DNA of 5,727 nt, taken from the NCBI GenBank assembly GCA_900758315.1, contig CAAERF010000026.1, forward strand, positions 1 through 5,727. Direction: 5' to 3'. Position 1 is the first letter of the stretch, and each line of letters starts with the position of its first letter. The position numbers were made by a program, and so were the translations under genes. Positions 1 to 5,251 of this stretch are shown here, in pieces. Under the pieces are notes generated by a model that was not told the origin of the DNA, ran no database searches, and saw only the letters and a program-made list of their open reading frames with translations. This stretch comes from an uncultured Oscillospiraceae bacterium. GTDB lineage: Bacteria > Bacillota > Clostridia > Oscillospirales > Oscillospiraceae.

Positions 1-216
1 ACCAAAGCAAAGTTATGGTCTGTCATTCCTTTTGCAGTTGTAATGTTATTGGTGGTATTACCCTCTTTTGTATCTGCATTATCTGGTATCCTTGACTTTG
101 CACAATCGCATAAGGAACTTTTTGCATTTGCCTGCATATTAACAAGTTGTATTATTCAATTTGTTTCATATCACATTGCTGTTATTTTCTATCGTAAACA
201 AAGCATGTTTTTGTGA
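1..216 (+). CDS. C-terminal fragment of an integral membrane protein, unidentified
   Basis: Reading frame 1 is open from the window edge to a TGA at 214-216 and gives 71 residues, so only the C-terminus is present. Two hydrophobic stretches are visible: one at about residues 7-27 (core SVIPFAVVMLLVVLPSFVSA) and one at about 44-63 (core FAFACILTSCIIQFVSYHIA). A short polar linker (DFAQSHKEL) separates them and a basic cytoplasmic-like tail ends the protein (FYRKQSMFL). This is typical of the last helix pair of a transporter or ABC permease, but no family motif is visible and I assign no function. The codons are AT-rich, unlike the GC-rich genes to the right, so it probably belongs to a different replicon segment or to the host chromosome. 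A long hairpin begins five bases after the stop and may terminate it. Confidence 0.6.
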   Translation, partial: TKAKLWSVIPFAVVMLLVVLPSFVSALSGILDFAQSHKELFAFACILTSCIIQFVSYHIAVIFYRKQSMFL

Positions 217-220
217 AAAT

Positions 221-288
221 AAAAGCATGTGCAACAGATTTCCTTGAAAATCAGAAATTTTCAATGGATTTGTGATGCACATGCTTTT
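221..288. repeat. Long near-continuous hairpin (imperfect inverted repeat)
   Basis: The outer arms AAAAGCATGTGCA (221-233) and TGCACATGCTTTT (276-288) are perfect 13-base reverse complements. Inside them, 234-239 pairs with 268-273 (one G-T wobble), CC at 242-243 pairs with GG at 266-267, and TTGAAAAT (244-251) pairs perfectly with ATTTTCAA (257-264). The loop is five bases (252-256). The whole 68 bases therefore folds into one stem with small bulges. An A-tract leads in and a T-tract closes the stem, so it could terminate the membrane protein gene just upstream, possibly in both directions. It is longer than an ordinary terminator and could instead be a small palindromic repeat element. Confidence 0.7.
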
Positions 289-346
289 CCCTATTGTTCG
301 ATTATATGTCTAATTCTTAGGGGCGATTCTTCACTTTCATCCAAAA

Positions 347-362
347 CGATGTGCAACAGCCC
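347..362. repeat. Possible insertion-sequence terminal repeat (CGATGTGCAACAGCCCC-like end)
   Basis: Read on the minus strand from 362, the sequence starts GGGGCTGTTGCACATCG. This resembles the GGnnCTGTTGCA-type ends of several insertion-sequence families (recalled family knowledge, not a search). The core ATGTGCAACAG also occurs at 227-237, inside the arm of the upstream hairpin. The position fits an insertion or rearrangement boundary, because the shifted recombinase reading frame looks protein-like up to about 363 and not obviously beyond. No transposase gene and no matching left end are present in the window, so this is weak. Confidence 0.25.
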
Positions 363-1133
363 CTTTTTTGGTGCACCATTCCCATCCAAAAACGAACTAA
401 GTACTTCTTCTAAAGATACCGGTGGCCGCCCTCCTGATAATTGAAATTTACCACGATGCGGTCATCGAACAGATAGATGGAATTGACAAAACAGTCGATG
501 ACCTTCTCCTGAAAAGCGATATCCGCCGGGTCCCCGTGGCGGAACTGATCGAACCAGAACAGAATTTGTTCCCGTGCGGTGGGTGGCTTTTCGATCTGCT
601 CCTGCAGGATGCTGGTTTCCAGTACTTCGCGCTGCTGTTCCAGTTCCTCCATCCGCGCCTTGGTCGAGGGCGTCAGGATGCCCTGCTCGATAGCCGTCAC
701 CGGATTGTCGATGTGGCGCTTGACCTCTTTCAGTTCTGTCTGCAGAACCGGCAGGCGGGTGTTTTCCTGGCTCTGGTATTCAAACAGCTTGTCCGCCAGC
801 ATGTCAATGACCCGGTCGTTCAGCACTTTTTCCAGTGCGGTCTTAACCACAAACTGCTCCAGCGGTTCCTTGCGCACCGGCTTCAGACTGCAAGCCTCTT
901 TGCCGCTGCGTTTGCGGGTGCCACATTTATAGTAACAGCGGACTGTGCCCGTGTGGCTTCTGCCGGAACTGCGGGCGGCTGTCGGTCTTGGCGGGCAGTT
1001 CCCTGTCAATGTAGGTCCGCACCACAGTGATGCCGTTCTGGTCGGCATACTCCTTGCATTCCCGCAGCTGGCCTTCGATGGATTCCTCCCGCTGGTTGTC
1101 GCTGCTGTAACGGGCATAGATCACGGCATTCAT
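363..1133 (-). pseudogene. Large serine recombinase, internally deleted and frameshifted
   Basis: The start at 1133 has a strong ribosome site (AAGGAGGT, 1141-1148) seven bases upstream. The first roughly 55 residues are a classic resolvase-type N-terminus (MNAVIYARYSSDNQREESIEG) with the catalytic R-x-S serine at residue 10. They run to YIDRELPAKTDSRPQFRQ, where the frame goes out of register and stops at 927-929. From about 970 leftward another frame continues as a recombinase C-terminus: the tail of a zinc ribbon (CYYKCGTRKRSGKEACS), then a long coiled coil (about 790-580) containing IEQGILTPSTKARMEELEQQ, then VIDCFVNSIYLFDDRIVVNFNYQEGG. The rest of the catalytic domain, the Recombinase DNA-binding domain and the first zinc-ribbon cysteines are gone. 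Intact relatives are about 500 residues or more, so some 250 are missing. A second shift near 420-428 stops the frame at 410. The alternative frame continues VSLEEVLSSFLDGNGAPKK to about 363. It cannot make an active integrase. Confidence 0.85.
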
Positions 1134-1146
1134 GGCGTGTACCTCC

Positions 1147-1521
1147 TTACTTGTGCTTCTCCTCTTCTCCCATATTGAGAATCATCTGTTTCAGGCGGCG
1201 GTTCAGCTCGCTGCCCGGCATGAAGCAAGCCTCCACAAACTCACTCCAATCCGGTTTGCACTGCACCACTTCCTGCTCTCCCTCTGGCGTAACGCAGACA
1301 TACCGCCCGCGGGGGTCCTCGCACAGACCGAAGATATAGTCCAGGGACACATTAAAATAGGTGGCATACCAGACCAGGATACGGTAAGGCGCTGCCGCCC
1401 GGTCAGTTTCGTAGCGGTTGATGGCAGCCTGATTGGTGTCGGCCAGTGCCGCCAGCTGGGCCTGGGTCAGCCCCGCGTCCTTGCGCAGCACGCGCAGCTG
1501 GGTGCCTACGGATACATCCAT
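1147..1521 (-). CDS. Xre/Cro-type helix-turn-helix regulator, 124 residues
   Basis: This is a DNA-binding regulator, presumably of the adjacent recombinase gene. An HTH_3-type domain spans about residues 7-65: VGTQLRVLRKDAGLTQAQLA leads into the recognition region (DTNQAAINRYETDRA), then ILVWYATYFNVSLDYIFGL, the typical last helix of the Cro/CI fold. The C-terminal half (about 66-124) is acidic and unassigned. It contains a GRYVCVTPEGEQEVV stretch that may form beta strands, then an amphipathic helix. The frame extends 27 residues further up, but ATG at 1521 is preferred because AGGAGGT (1528-1534) lies six bases upstream. Its TAA stop is part of the Shine-Dalgarno of the recombinase gene (TAAGGAGGT, 1141-1149), so the two genes were almost certainly co-transcribed and translationally coupled. 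Such regulator-recombinase pairs are common in Clostridia mobile elements (family knowledge). The gene itself looks intact. Confidence 0.85.
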   Translation of the reverse strand: MDVSVGTQLRVLRKDAGLTQAQLAALADTNQAAINRYETDRAAAPYRILVWYATYFNVSLDYIFGLCEDPRGRYVCVTPEGEQEVVQCKPDWSEFVEACFMPGSELNRRLKQMILNMGEEEKHK

Positions 1522-1538
1522 GGAAAGACCTCCTGCAA

Positions 1539-1566
1539 AATTCGTTAATTCACGTATAATCGAATT
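1539..1566. promoter_or_regulatory. Inverted repeat AATTCG...CGAATT, candidate operator
   Basis: AATTCG (1539-1544) and CGAATT (1561-1566) form an inverted repeat with a 16-base spacer that covers the proposed -10 box. Six-base half-sites flanking a promoter directly upstream of an Xre-type gene suggest autoregulation. The placement is seen in the sequence; the function is inferred. Confidence 0.3.
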
Positions 1567-1581
1567 AGAGGTTTTTCGCAA
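1553..1581 (-). promoter_or_regulatory. Candidate sigma-A promoter for the regulator and recombinase genes
   Basis: On the minus strand TTGCGA (1581-1576) is followed after exactly 17 bases by TATACG (1558-1553). It lies 32 bases upstream of the regulator start codon, in the 93-base gap after the permease stop. Both boxes match consensus moderately (TTGCGA against TTGACA, TATACG against TATAAT). No terminator is seen between the permease stop and this promoter, so read-through from the ABC genes is also possible. Confidence 0.4.
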
Positions 1582-1614
1582 GTATTTTGTTCCGCTATAC
1601 ACAGAAGCTACTTT

Positions 1615-3279
1615 TTACTCCACATCTCTCACTGTCGTGATAGCCAGCGCTGCCGCCAAGCACAAGGCGGTAACACCTGCGCCATAACCAACAGCCTGCC
1701 AAGGAATCGAATGCCCCCCGCCCAGAGCCAGCCAATAGGGCATAGGTGTTGCATAAAACAATAGTGCGGACAAGGGAGAAACTGCCGCCGGATCCGGGGC
1801 AGAAACGCTCACAATGACTCCAGCCAGAGTCACCACAAAGCAGAAAGTAGCCCCCGCCAATTCACTGCCGCAAAGTCGGCATACCAGCCAAACCACCGCA
1901 TAGCTTGCCTGCAAAATCCAGGCGCTCTGCATCCAGAAAAACGCCGTGTGTCCCGGCTGGGAGAGGGATCCCGTGACAACCGACAGCAGGAAATACAACA
2001 CCATGTACCACCCTTGGAGCATAATCGTTTCCGCCGCAAAACTGCCAACCATATATCGGACCCGGCTTACGCCATAGGTGACCGCCAACCGGGCAGCGCC
2101 CGCTGTTTTGTTCTGGTGGAATGCCATCACCGCCACGAGAATGACTGCAATCCACGCAAGGATGCCCACTGACAGCACCGTGCCGAGAGCAGCATCCGCC
2201 GCGCTTCCCACTGGCAACGAACCGCCGGGAAAAATGCCTACCCGCCTGCCGTCTGCCCAAGTAGCGTCCACAATGCGGGATTCACTAACTTCCAGAGCAA
2301 ACGCCATGCACAGCAGGCCGAACAGAGCCAGCATTCCCGGCAGGCGAGTGCAGCGAAGGGCATACAAAGCTGCGGAGAAAGTGCTGGCCCGGTGCATTCC
2401 CTGTCGAGCGGCAGATTTTTCCCTACGCCGCAGGACTGCGTGCGGCTTTCTGACACTGCGCTGCTTTCCGGCATCCGGACGGTGAAGTGCCATCCATCCC
2501 AGCCCTGCCGCCACAGCAAGGGCCACAATCACCCAAGCTACCAATTCGACACAAAACTGCGGCGTGATGTTCAAAGCACACAGCCGGGACCAGTAATAGG
2601 TGGGCATAGCCTTAGCCGCCAGTTGTATCAGAAGAGGCTGAGTAGAAAAATCTTCATACTGTACCTGATAAAGCAGCACTCCTGCCAACGGCAGAATACT
2701 GGTCACCAGTGCCGCAGCAGCATGGTTTTTCAGCCAGAGTGTAAGGACCGACGCCAATGCCAGGAAAGCCCCCAGCACCAGAAGATTTCCCACCGATACT
2801 GCGCAGAACAACAGAACTGTTCCGAGCGCGGGCGCAATTCCCATCTGGATGGCTGTGATGGTAAAGCAGATTCCGTAAAAGGCCAGCTGCAAAAGCAGGC
2901 AGAAACCGCAGACCACCCCGAATTTGGCGTGGTATAGAGTGGACAACCGTCCTCCATGACTGACGAACAATTCATCGGTGCGTGCCCGGCGCTCCGACGC
3001 GAATTGCGCCACACACAGATTGACGGGGATCAGCCAGCTGAACACTGTCAGGCTCTGAGAGCTGCGCACCAGCTGCAAGCCGGACCGCCCACTTCCCATC
3101 GCCACATCCTTGAAAAATCCGATGGAGTCAAGCGGGTTCAGAAGATTACCCGCCACCATAAAATACATGGTCCCACTGTTGGCAAACCACAGCAGCACCA
3201 GAACAAACCCCAGCAAAGCCCATAGCTGTGCTTTTGCATGGAACAGTTTGACTCCTTCCGCTTTAGCCTGCATCGGCAT
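1615..3279 (-). CDS. ABC-2 type permease, two fused six-helix halves, 554 residues
   Basis: This is the membrane subunit of an ABC exporter, acting with the ATPase encoded just upstream. Hydrophobic segments lie at about residues 17-33, 78-93, 118-140, 150-175, 185-205 and 245-265. After a very basic linker (about 266-303, rich in R and K) a second set lies at about 312-330, 370-390, 405-430, 440-460, 465-490 and 525-545. Each half carries the ABC-2 cytoplasmic loop after its second helix: ERRARTDELFVSHGGRLSTL in the first, and NKTAGAARLAVTYGVSRVRY in the second. The latter resembles the E-K-T-x-E-L-L-L-T-x-P-V-S-R motif of BcrB/ABC-2 permeases. Usual ABC-2 permeases have about 230-400 residues and six helices and work as dimers, so this looks like both halves in one chain. 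ATG at 3279 is preferred over the longer frame because GGGAGGTG lies seven bases upstream. The gene overlaps the ATPase gene by 17 bases, indicating coupled translation. The substrate is unknown; peptide antibiotics or bacteriocins are the likeliest class, judging from the ATPase. Confidence 0.85.
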   Translation of the reverse strand: MPMQAKAEGVKLFHAKAQLWALLGFVLVLLWFANSGTMYFMVAGNLLNPLDSIGFFKDVAMGSGRSGLQLVRSSQSLTVFSWLIPVNLCVAQFASERRARTDELFVSHGGRLSTLYHAKFGVVCGFCLLLQLAFYGICFTITAIQMGIAPALGTVLLFCAVSVGNLLVLGAFLALASVLTLWLKNHAAAALVTSILPLAGVLLYQVQYEDFSTQPLLIQLAAKAMPTYYWSRLCALNITPQFCVELVAWVIVALAVAAGLGWMALHRPDAGKQRSVRKPHAVLRRREKSAARQGMHRASTFSAALYALRCTRLPGMLALFGLLCMAFALEVSESRIVDATWADGRRVGIFPGGSLPVGSAADAALGTVLSVGILAWIAVILVAVMAFHQNKTAGAARLAVTYGVSRVRYMVGSFAAETIMLQGWYMVLYFLLSVVTGSLSQPGHTAFFWMQSAWILQASYAVVWLVCRLCGSELAGATFCFVVTLAGVIVSVSAPDPAAVSPLSALLFYATPMPYWLALGGGHSIPWQAVGYGAGVTALCLAAALAITTVRDVE

Positions 3280-4201
3280 GGCTGTCACCTCCCACCAAGG
3301 CCGTGAAATATGCCTCCAGCCCTTCGCTGCGCACTGCCAGTTCCTGCACGTGCAAGCCATTCTCCATTAGCACACCGGAAGCTGTCGCTGCTGCCTCGTT
3401 TCCTACCGGGGACAAGCGCAGCCCCTCCACTGTTGCCTGACAGATAGCTTCCGGAAACATCTTGCGGAGGATGTCTACCGCCCGTCGGTCATTGTCGGTA
3501 CGGACTAACAGATACTTGCTGCAGCGGGCGTCCAGTTCTTCTGCCGTCAGTTGTTCCAGCAGCTGCCCATTATGTAAAATACCGTAGCTTGTCGCAAGCT
3601 GGTGCAACTCGCTGAGGATATGACTGGACAGCAGAATCGTCATCCCCTGTTCCCGGTTCAGTTTTTCCAGAAGATGTCGCAGTTCCTGTATCCCCATCGG
3701 GTCCAGTCCATTGAGCGGTTCGTCCAGTACCAGAAATTCCGGTTTCCCCAAGAGAGCAACCGCCAGCCCCAGCCGTTGGCGCATCCCCAGCGAGAATTTT
3801 CCGGCAGGTTTGCTGCCAGTGCCTTTCAGACCCACCAGTTGCAGGGTGGGAGCAATATCCGCCTCATTTAACCCTCGCTGCAGGCACTGCACTTTCAGGT
3901 TTTGCCATGCGGTCAGATCCGCGTACAAGGCAGGGCCGTCCACAAGGCACCCCATCCGACGCCGCATTTCTGACTGTCGGGCAGCGTCTGCCGCACCAAA
4001 TAGTAGCAGTCTGCCCCGTGTGGGGCGAGTCAGACCGCATAGAATTCGCAGCAGGGTGGTTTTCCCCGCGCCGTTTTCTCCGATCAGACCGTAGATCTGC
4101 CCGCGCGGGATTGTGATGCTCACATCCCGCAACGCCACCGTATGTCGGTATTCCTTGCAAAGATATTCCGTCGCAAAAACCGCTTCTCCGTATCCTTCCA
4201 T
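3263..4201 (-). CDS. ABC transporter ATP-binding protein, BcrA/lantibiotic-immunity type, 312 residues
   Basis: This cytoplasmic ATPase powers the adjacent permease. Motifs in order: A-loop tyrosine at residue 18 (CKEYRHTVAL), Walker A GENGAGKT (41-48), signature SLGMRQR (137-143), Walker B FLVLDEP with the catalytic glutamate (156-162), D-loop NGLDPMGIQELR (164-175), and the switch histidine in LLSSHILSE (H194). The D-loop, H-loop and the region LVDGPALYADLTAWQNL (86-102) closely resemble BcrA and LanF proteins, which export bacitracin or lantibiotics and give self-protection or resistance. The Q-loop glutamine is replaced, as is usual in that subfamily. About 95 residues beyond the ATPase core form a C-terminal extension common in ABC-2 exporters. 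ATG at 4201 (GGGAG nine bases upstream) is preferred over ATG at 4225, which has no clear ribosome site. The first gene of a two-gene operon, it lies downstream of a terminator with no convincing promoter box visible in between. Confidence 0.93.
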   Translation of the reverse strand: MEGYGEAVFATEYLCKEYRHTVALRDVSITIPRGQIYGLIGENGAGKTTLLRILCGLTRPTRGRLLLFGAADAARQSEMRRRMGCLVDGPALYADLTAWQNLKVQCLQRGLNEADIAPTLQLVGLKGTGSKPAGKFSLGMRQRLGLAVALLGKPEFLVLDEPLNGLDPMGIQELRHLLEKLNREQGMTILLSSHILSELHQLATSYGILHNGQLLEQLTAEELDARCSKYLLVRTDNDRRAVDILRKMFPEAICQATVEGLRLSPVGNEAAATASGVLMENGLHVQELAVRSEGLEAYFTALVGGDSHADAG

Positions 4202-4308
4202 GCTCTTCGTCTCCCTTTCATTCATATAAGCCTATTTATTTAGGAAACGATTTGGGAATGGAAATTTTTGCAATGCAAGGTATTTGGGGCAAAAGAAGCA
4301 TCTCCAAG

Positions 4309-4340
4309 AAAAATGCCACAAGAGCCAGATGGCTCTTGTG
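4309..4340 (-). terminator. Rho-independent terminator, minus strand
   Basis: CACAAGAGCC (4317-4326) and GGCTCTTGTG (4331-4340) form a perfect 10-pair stem with the four-base loop AGAT. On the minus strand the stem is followed after GCA by five U residues (4313-4309). No U-run follows on the plus strand. It would end transcription of the small minus-strand gene that stops at 4407 and insulate the ABC operon from upstream read-through. Confidence 0.8.
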
Positions 4341-4406
4341 ACCCACAGACTTCACCCTTTCTTTAGCTTTTTTGTTTCCGGCACCACGCCAACTTTCAGG
4401 AAATTT

Positions 4407-4739
4407 TTATGACCCCTTGCACTTTCCCGTTTTTTCTTCTGCGTTTCTCCTGTTTATCCACTCCTCGAACAGCCGTTGTCCCTCTTCCGACTGGTAAAAT
4501 GCCTGGATCTTGGGCAGCAGGAACCGGGCGAAGCGCTCCAGCTCCTGCTGGGGCACGCCGTCCTCCCGGTACTTGGCGGACGCCGCTGCCTGTGCTGTTG
4601 TCTTTTCCTGCCGATCTTCCGTAGCGGCTCCTTTCTGCAGGGCTGCCCCCTGCTGCCTTGCTGCTTGTTCTTTCATCGATCCTGACCCTTGGCCCGCTGG
4701 CGGCGTTGCTGACGGTTTGACCTTAACCAGTGACATCAT
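4407..4739 (-). CDS. Small hypothetical protein, possibly decapitated (110 residues)
   Basis: I do not recognise the family. The C-terminal 60 residues look like a genuine protein: a predicted amphipathic helix (QQELERFARFLLPKIQAFY), then QSEEGQRLFEEWINRRNAEE and a basic tail. The middle is a low-complexity Ala/Gln/Lys-rich stretch (AARQQGAALQKGAATEDRQE) and the N-terminus reads MMSLVKVKPSATPPAGQGSG. A good terminator lies 66 bases after the TAA. The frame stays open upstream to 5132, but that part translates two terminator hairpins and is Ser/Arg/Pro-rich, so it is not coding. Starts at 4739, 4736 and 4676 are possible and none has a good ribosome site. The start abuts a plus-strand reading frame head to head, so the true 5' end may have been lost. 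Short acidic/basic helical proteins of this style occur in Clostridia conjugative elements, but that is only a loose impression. Confidence 0.5.
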   Translation of the reverse strand: MMSLVKVKPSATPPAGQGSGSMKEQAARQQGAALQKGAATEDRQEKTTAQAAASAKYREDGVPQQELERFARFLLPKIQAFYQSEEGQRLFEEWINRRNAEEKTGKCKGS

Positions 4740-5081
4740 GGAAGGATTCTGCCGGAACTTTCCGGAGTACACCGACCAGATGAAGGTATTTATCCAACGC
4801 GAAACCGGGGACGCCTCTCTGTGCCGGACGGCGCTGTCGGTATTGGAATCCCTTGTGACCTTGCTGCAGCAGTTGATGGATGGCAAAACGGATCTACGCC
4901 AGCTGATTGAGGCCACACTGGTGGACGGGGACGGACGCCCCAGAACGGAGCATGGCCAGCGTCCTTCGGAGTTGCTGGTAGAACTGCCGAAAATGGCGAT
5001 CCGACCTACCAGAAATATCACAAACAGGAGAACGACATCCATATCCAGACCCGTTACAAACGGCCCACAGACAATAAAAAA
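4738..5081 (+). pseudogene. Unrecognised plus-strand gene remnant with a frameshift
   Basis: From ATG 4738 the plus strand reads as a plausible protein: EYTDQMKVFIQRETGDASLC, then an amphipathic helix (TALSVLESLVTLLQQLMDGK), then TDLRQLIEATLVDGDGRP and SELLVEL at about 4967-4987. In that frame the sequence then becomes unlike protein. The next frame, entered at about 4989, continues well as ENGDPTYQKYHKQENDIHIQ and TRYKRPTDNKK. Restoring one G in the CCGAAAATGG stretch (about 4987-4995) would join them. The opposite strand here translates to Ser/Arg/Pro-rich sequence, so the plus strand is the likelier coding strand. No ribosome site precedes ATG 4738 and the frame runs open further upstream, so the 5' end is probably lost too. 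The second frame runs open through the terminators to 5216, so the original stop is uncertain. I assign no function. Confidence 0.4.
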
Positions 5082-5099
5082 GGCGGCATTTCTGCCGCC
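5076..5099 (-). terminator. Rho-independent terminator, minus strand
   Basis: GGCGGC (5082-5087) pairs with GCCGCC (5094-5099) around a six-base loop. On the minus strand the stem is followed immediately by six U residues (5081-5076). It would stop leftward transcription from the recombinase remnant on the right, behind the second terminator at 5110-5150. Confidence 0.7.
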
Positions 5100-5109
5100 A
5101 CAGACTGTA

Positions 5110-5150
5110 GAAAAAGTCCGTTTAGGCATCAAGCCAAGACGGACTTTTTC
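5110..5150. terminator. Bidirectional Rho-independent terminator
   Basis: GAAAAAGTCCGT (5110-5121) and ACGGACTTTTTC (5139-5150) are perfect 12-base reverse complements. The 17-base loop contains an inner GGC/GCC stem around ATCAA. U-runs are present in both directions, so it can terminate the plus-strand remnant to its left and minus-strand transcripts coming from its right. Confidence 0.75.
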
Positions 5151-5214
5151 ATTTCAAACGGGAAAAGCAACGGTGTACAAGGGGCTACAAGCAGTATAAA
5201 GAAACAAGTGGGTT

Positions 5215-5251
5215 GATAGAGTGGAAAGAGTGTCAGATTTTCCACTCTATC
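5215..5251. repeat. Perfect 13-base inverted repeat at the recombinase 3' end
   Basis: GATAGAGTGGAAA (5215-5227) and TTTCCACTCTATC (5239-5251) are exact reverse complements with an 11-base spacer. The right arm encodes part of the recombinase C-terminus (IEWK) and the stop codon (5233-5235) lies in the loop. Neither side has a proper U-run, so it is a poor terminator. It could be an attachment-site half or an mRNA-stabilising hairpin. Confidence 0.65.

Noticed and set aside
229..444. Plus-strand reading frame of 71 codons in the left flank
   Set aside because: It starts inside the long hairpin, has no ribosome site, and its end is antisense to the recombinase C-terminus.
422..1030. Plus-strand reading frame of 202 codons
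   Set aside because: It is a mirror of the recombinase coiled coil on the other strand, with no ribosome site or motif.
1555..1560. Perfect TATAAT on the plus strand
   Set aside because: There is no suitable -35 box 16-18 bases upstream and no plus-strand gene downstream. It overlaps the better minus-strand promoter.
1522..1602. Longer N-terminus for the regulator (start at 1602)
   Set aside because: It would run through the promoter and inverted repeat, and the strong ribosome site serves ATG 1521.
1862..2528. Several overlapping reading frames on both strands within the permease
   Set aside because: All are shadows of the GC-rich permease gene. They are Cys/Arg/His-rich and lack motifs.
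3602..4160. Alternative frames over the ATPase gene
   Set aside because: The ATPase frame carries every ABC motif, and the others are Arg/Pro/Ser-rich shadows.
4226..4308. Promoter for the ABC operon
   Set aside because: The region is AT-rich and has weak boxes (for example TTTCCA and TAAATA 16 bases apart), but none is convincing enough to list.
4740..5132. N-terminal extension of the minus-strand reading frame (start at 5132)
   Set aside because: It begins inside a terminator loop and translates two hairpins and Ser/Arg/Pro-rich sequence. The plus strand reads better here.
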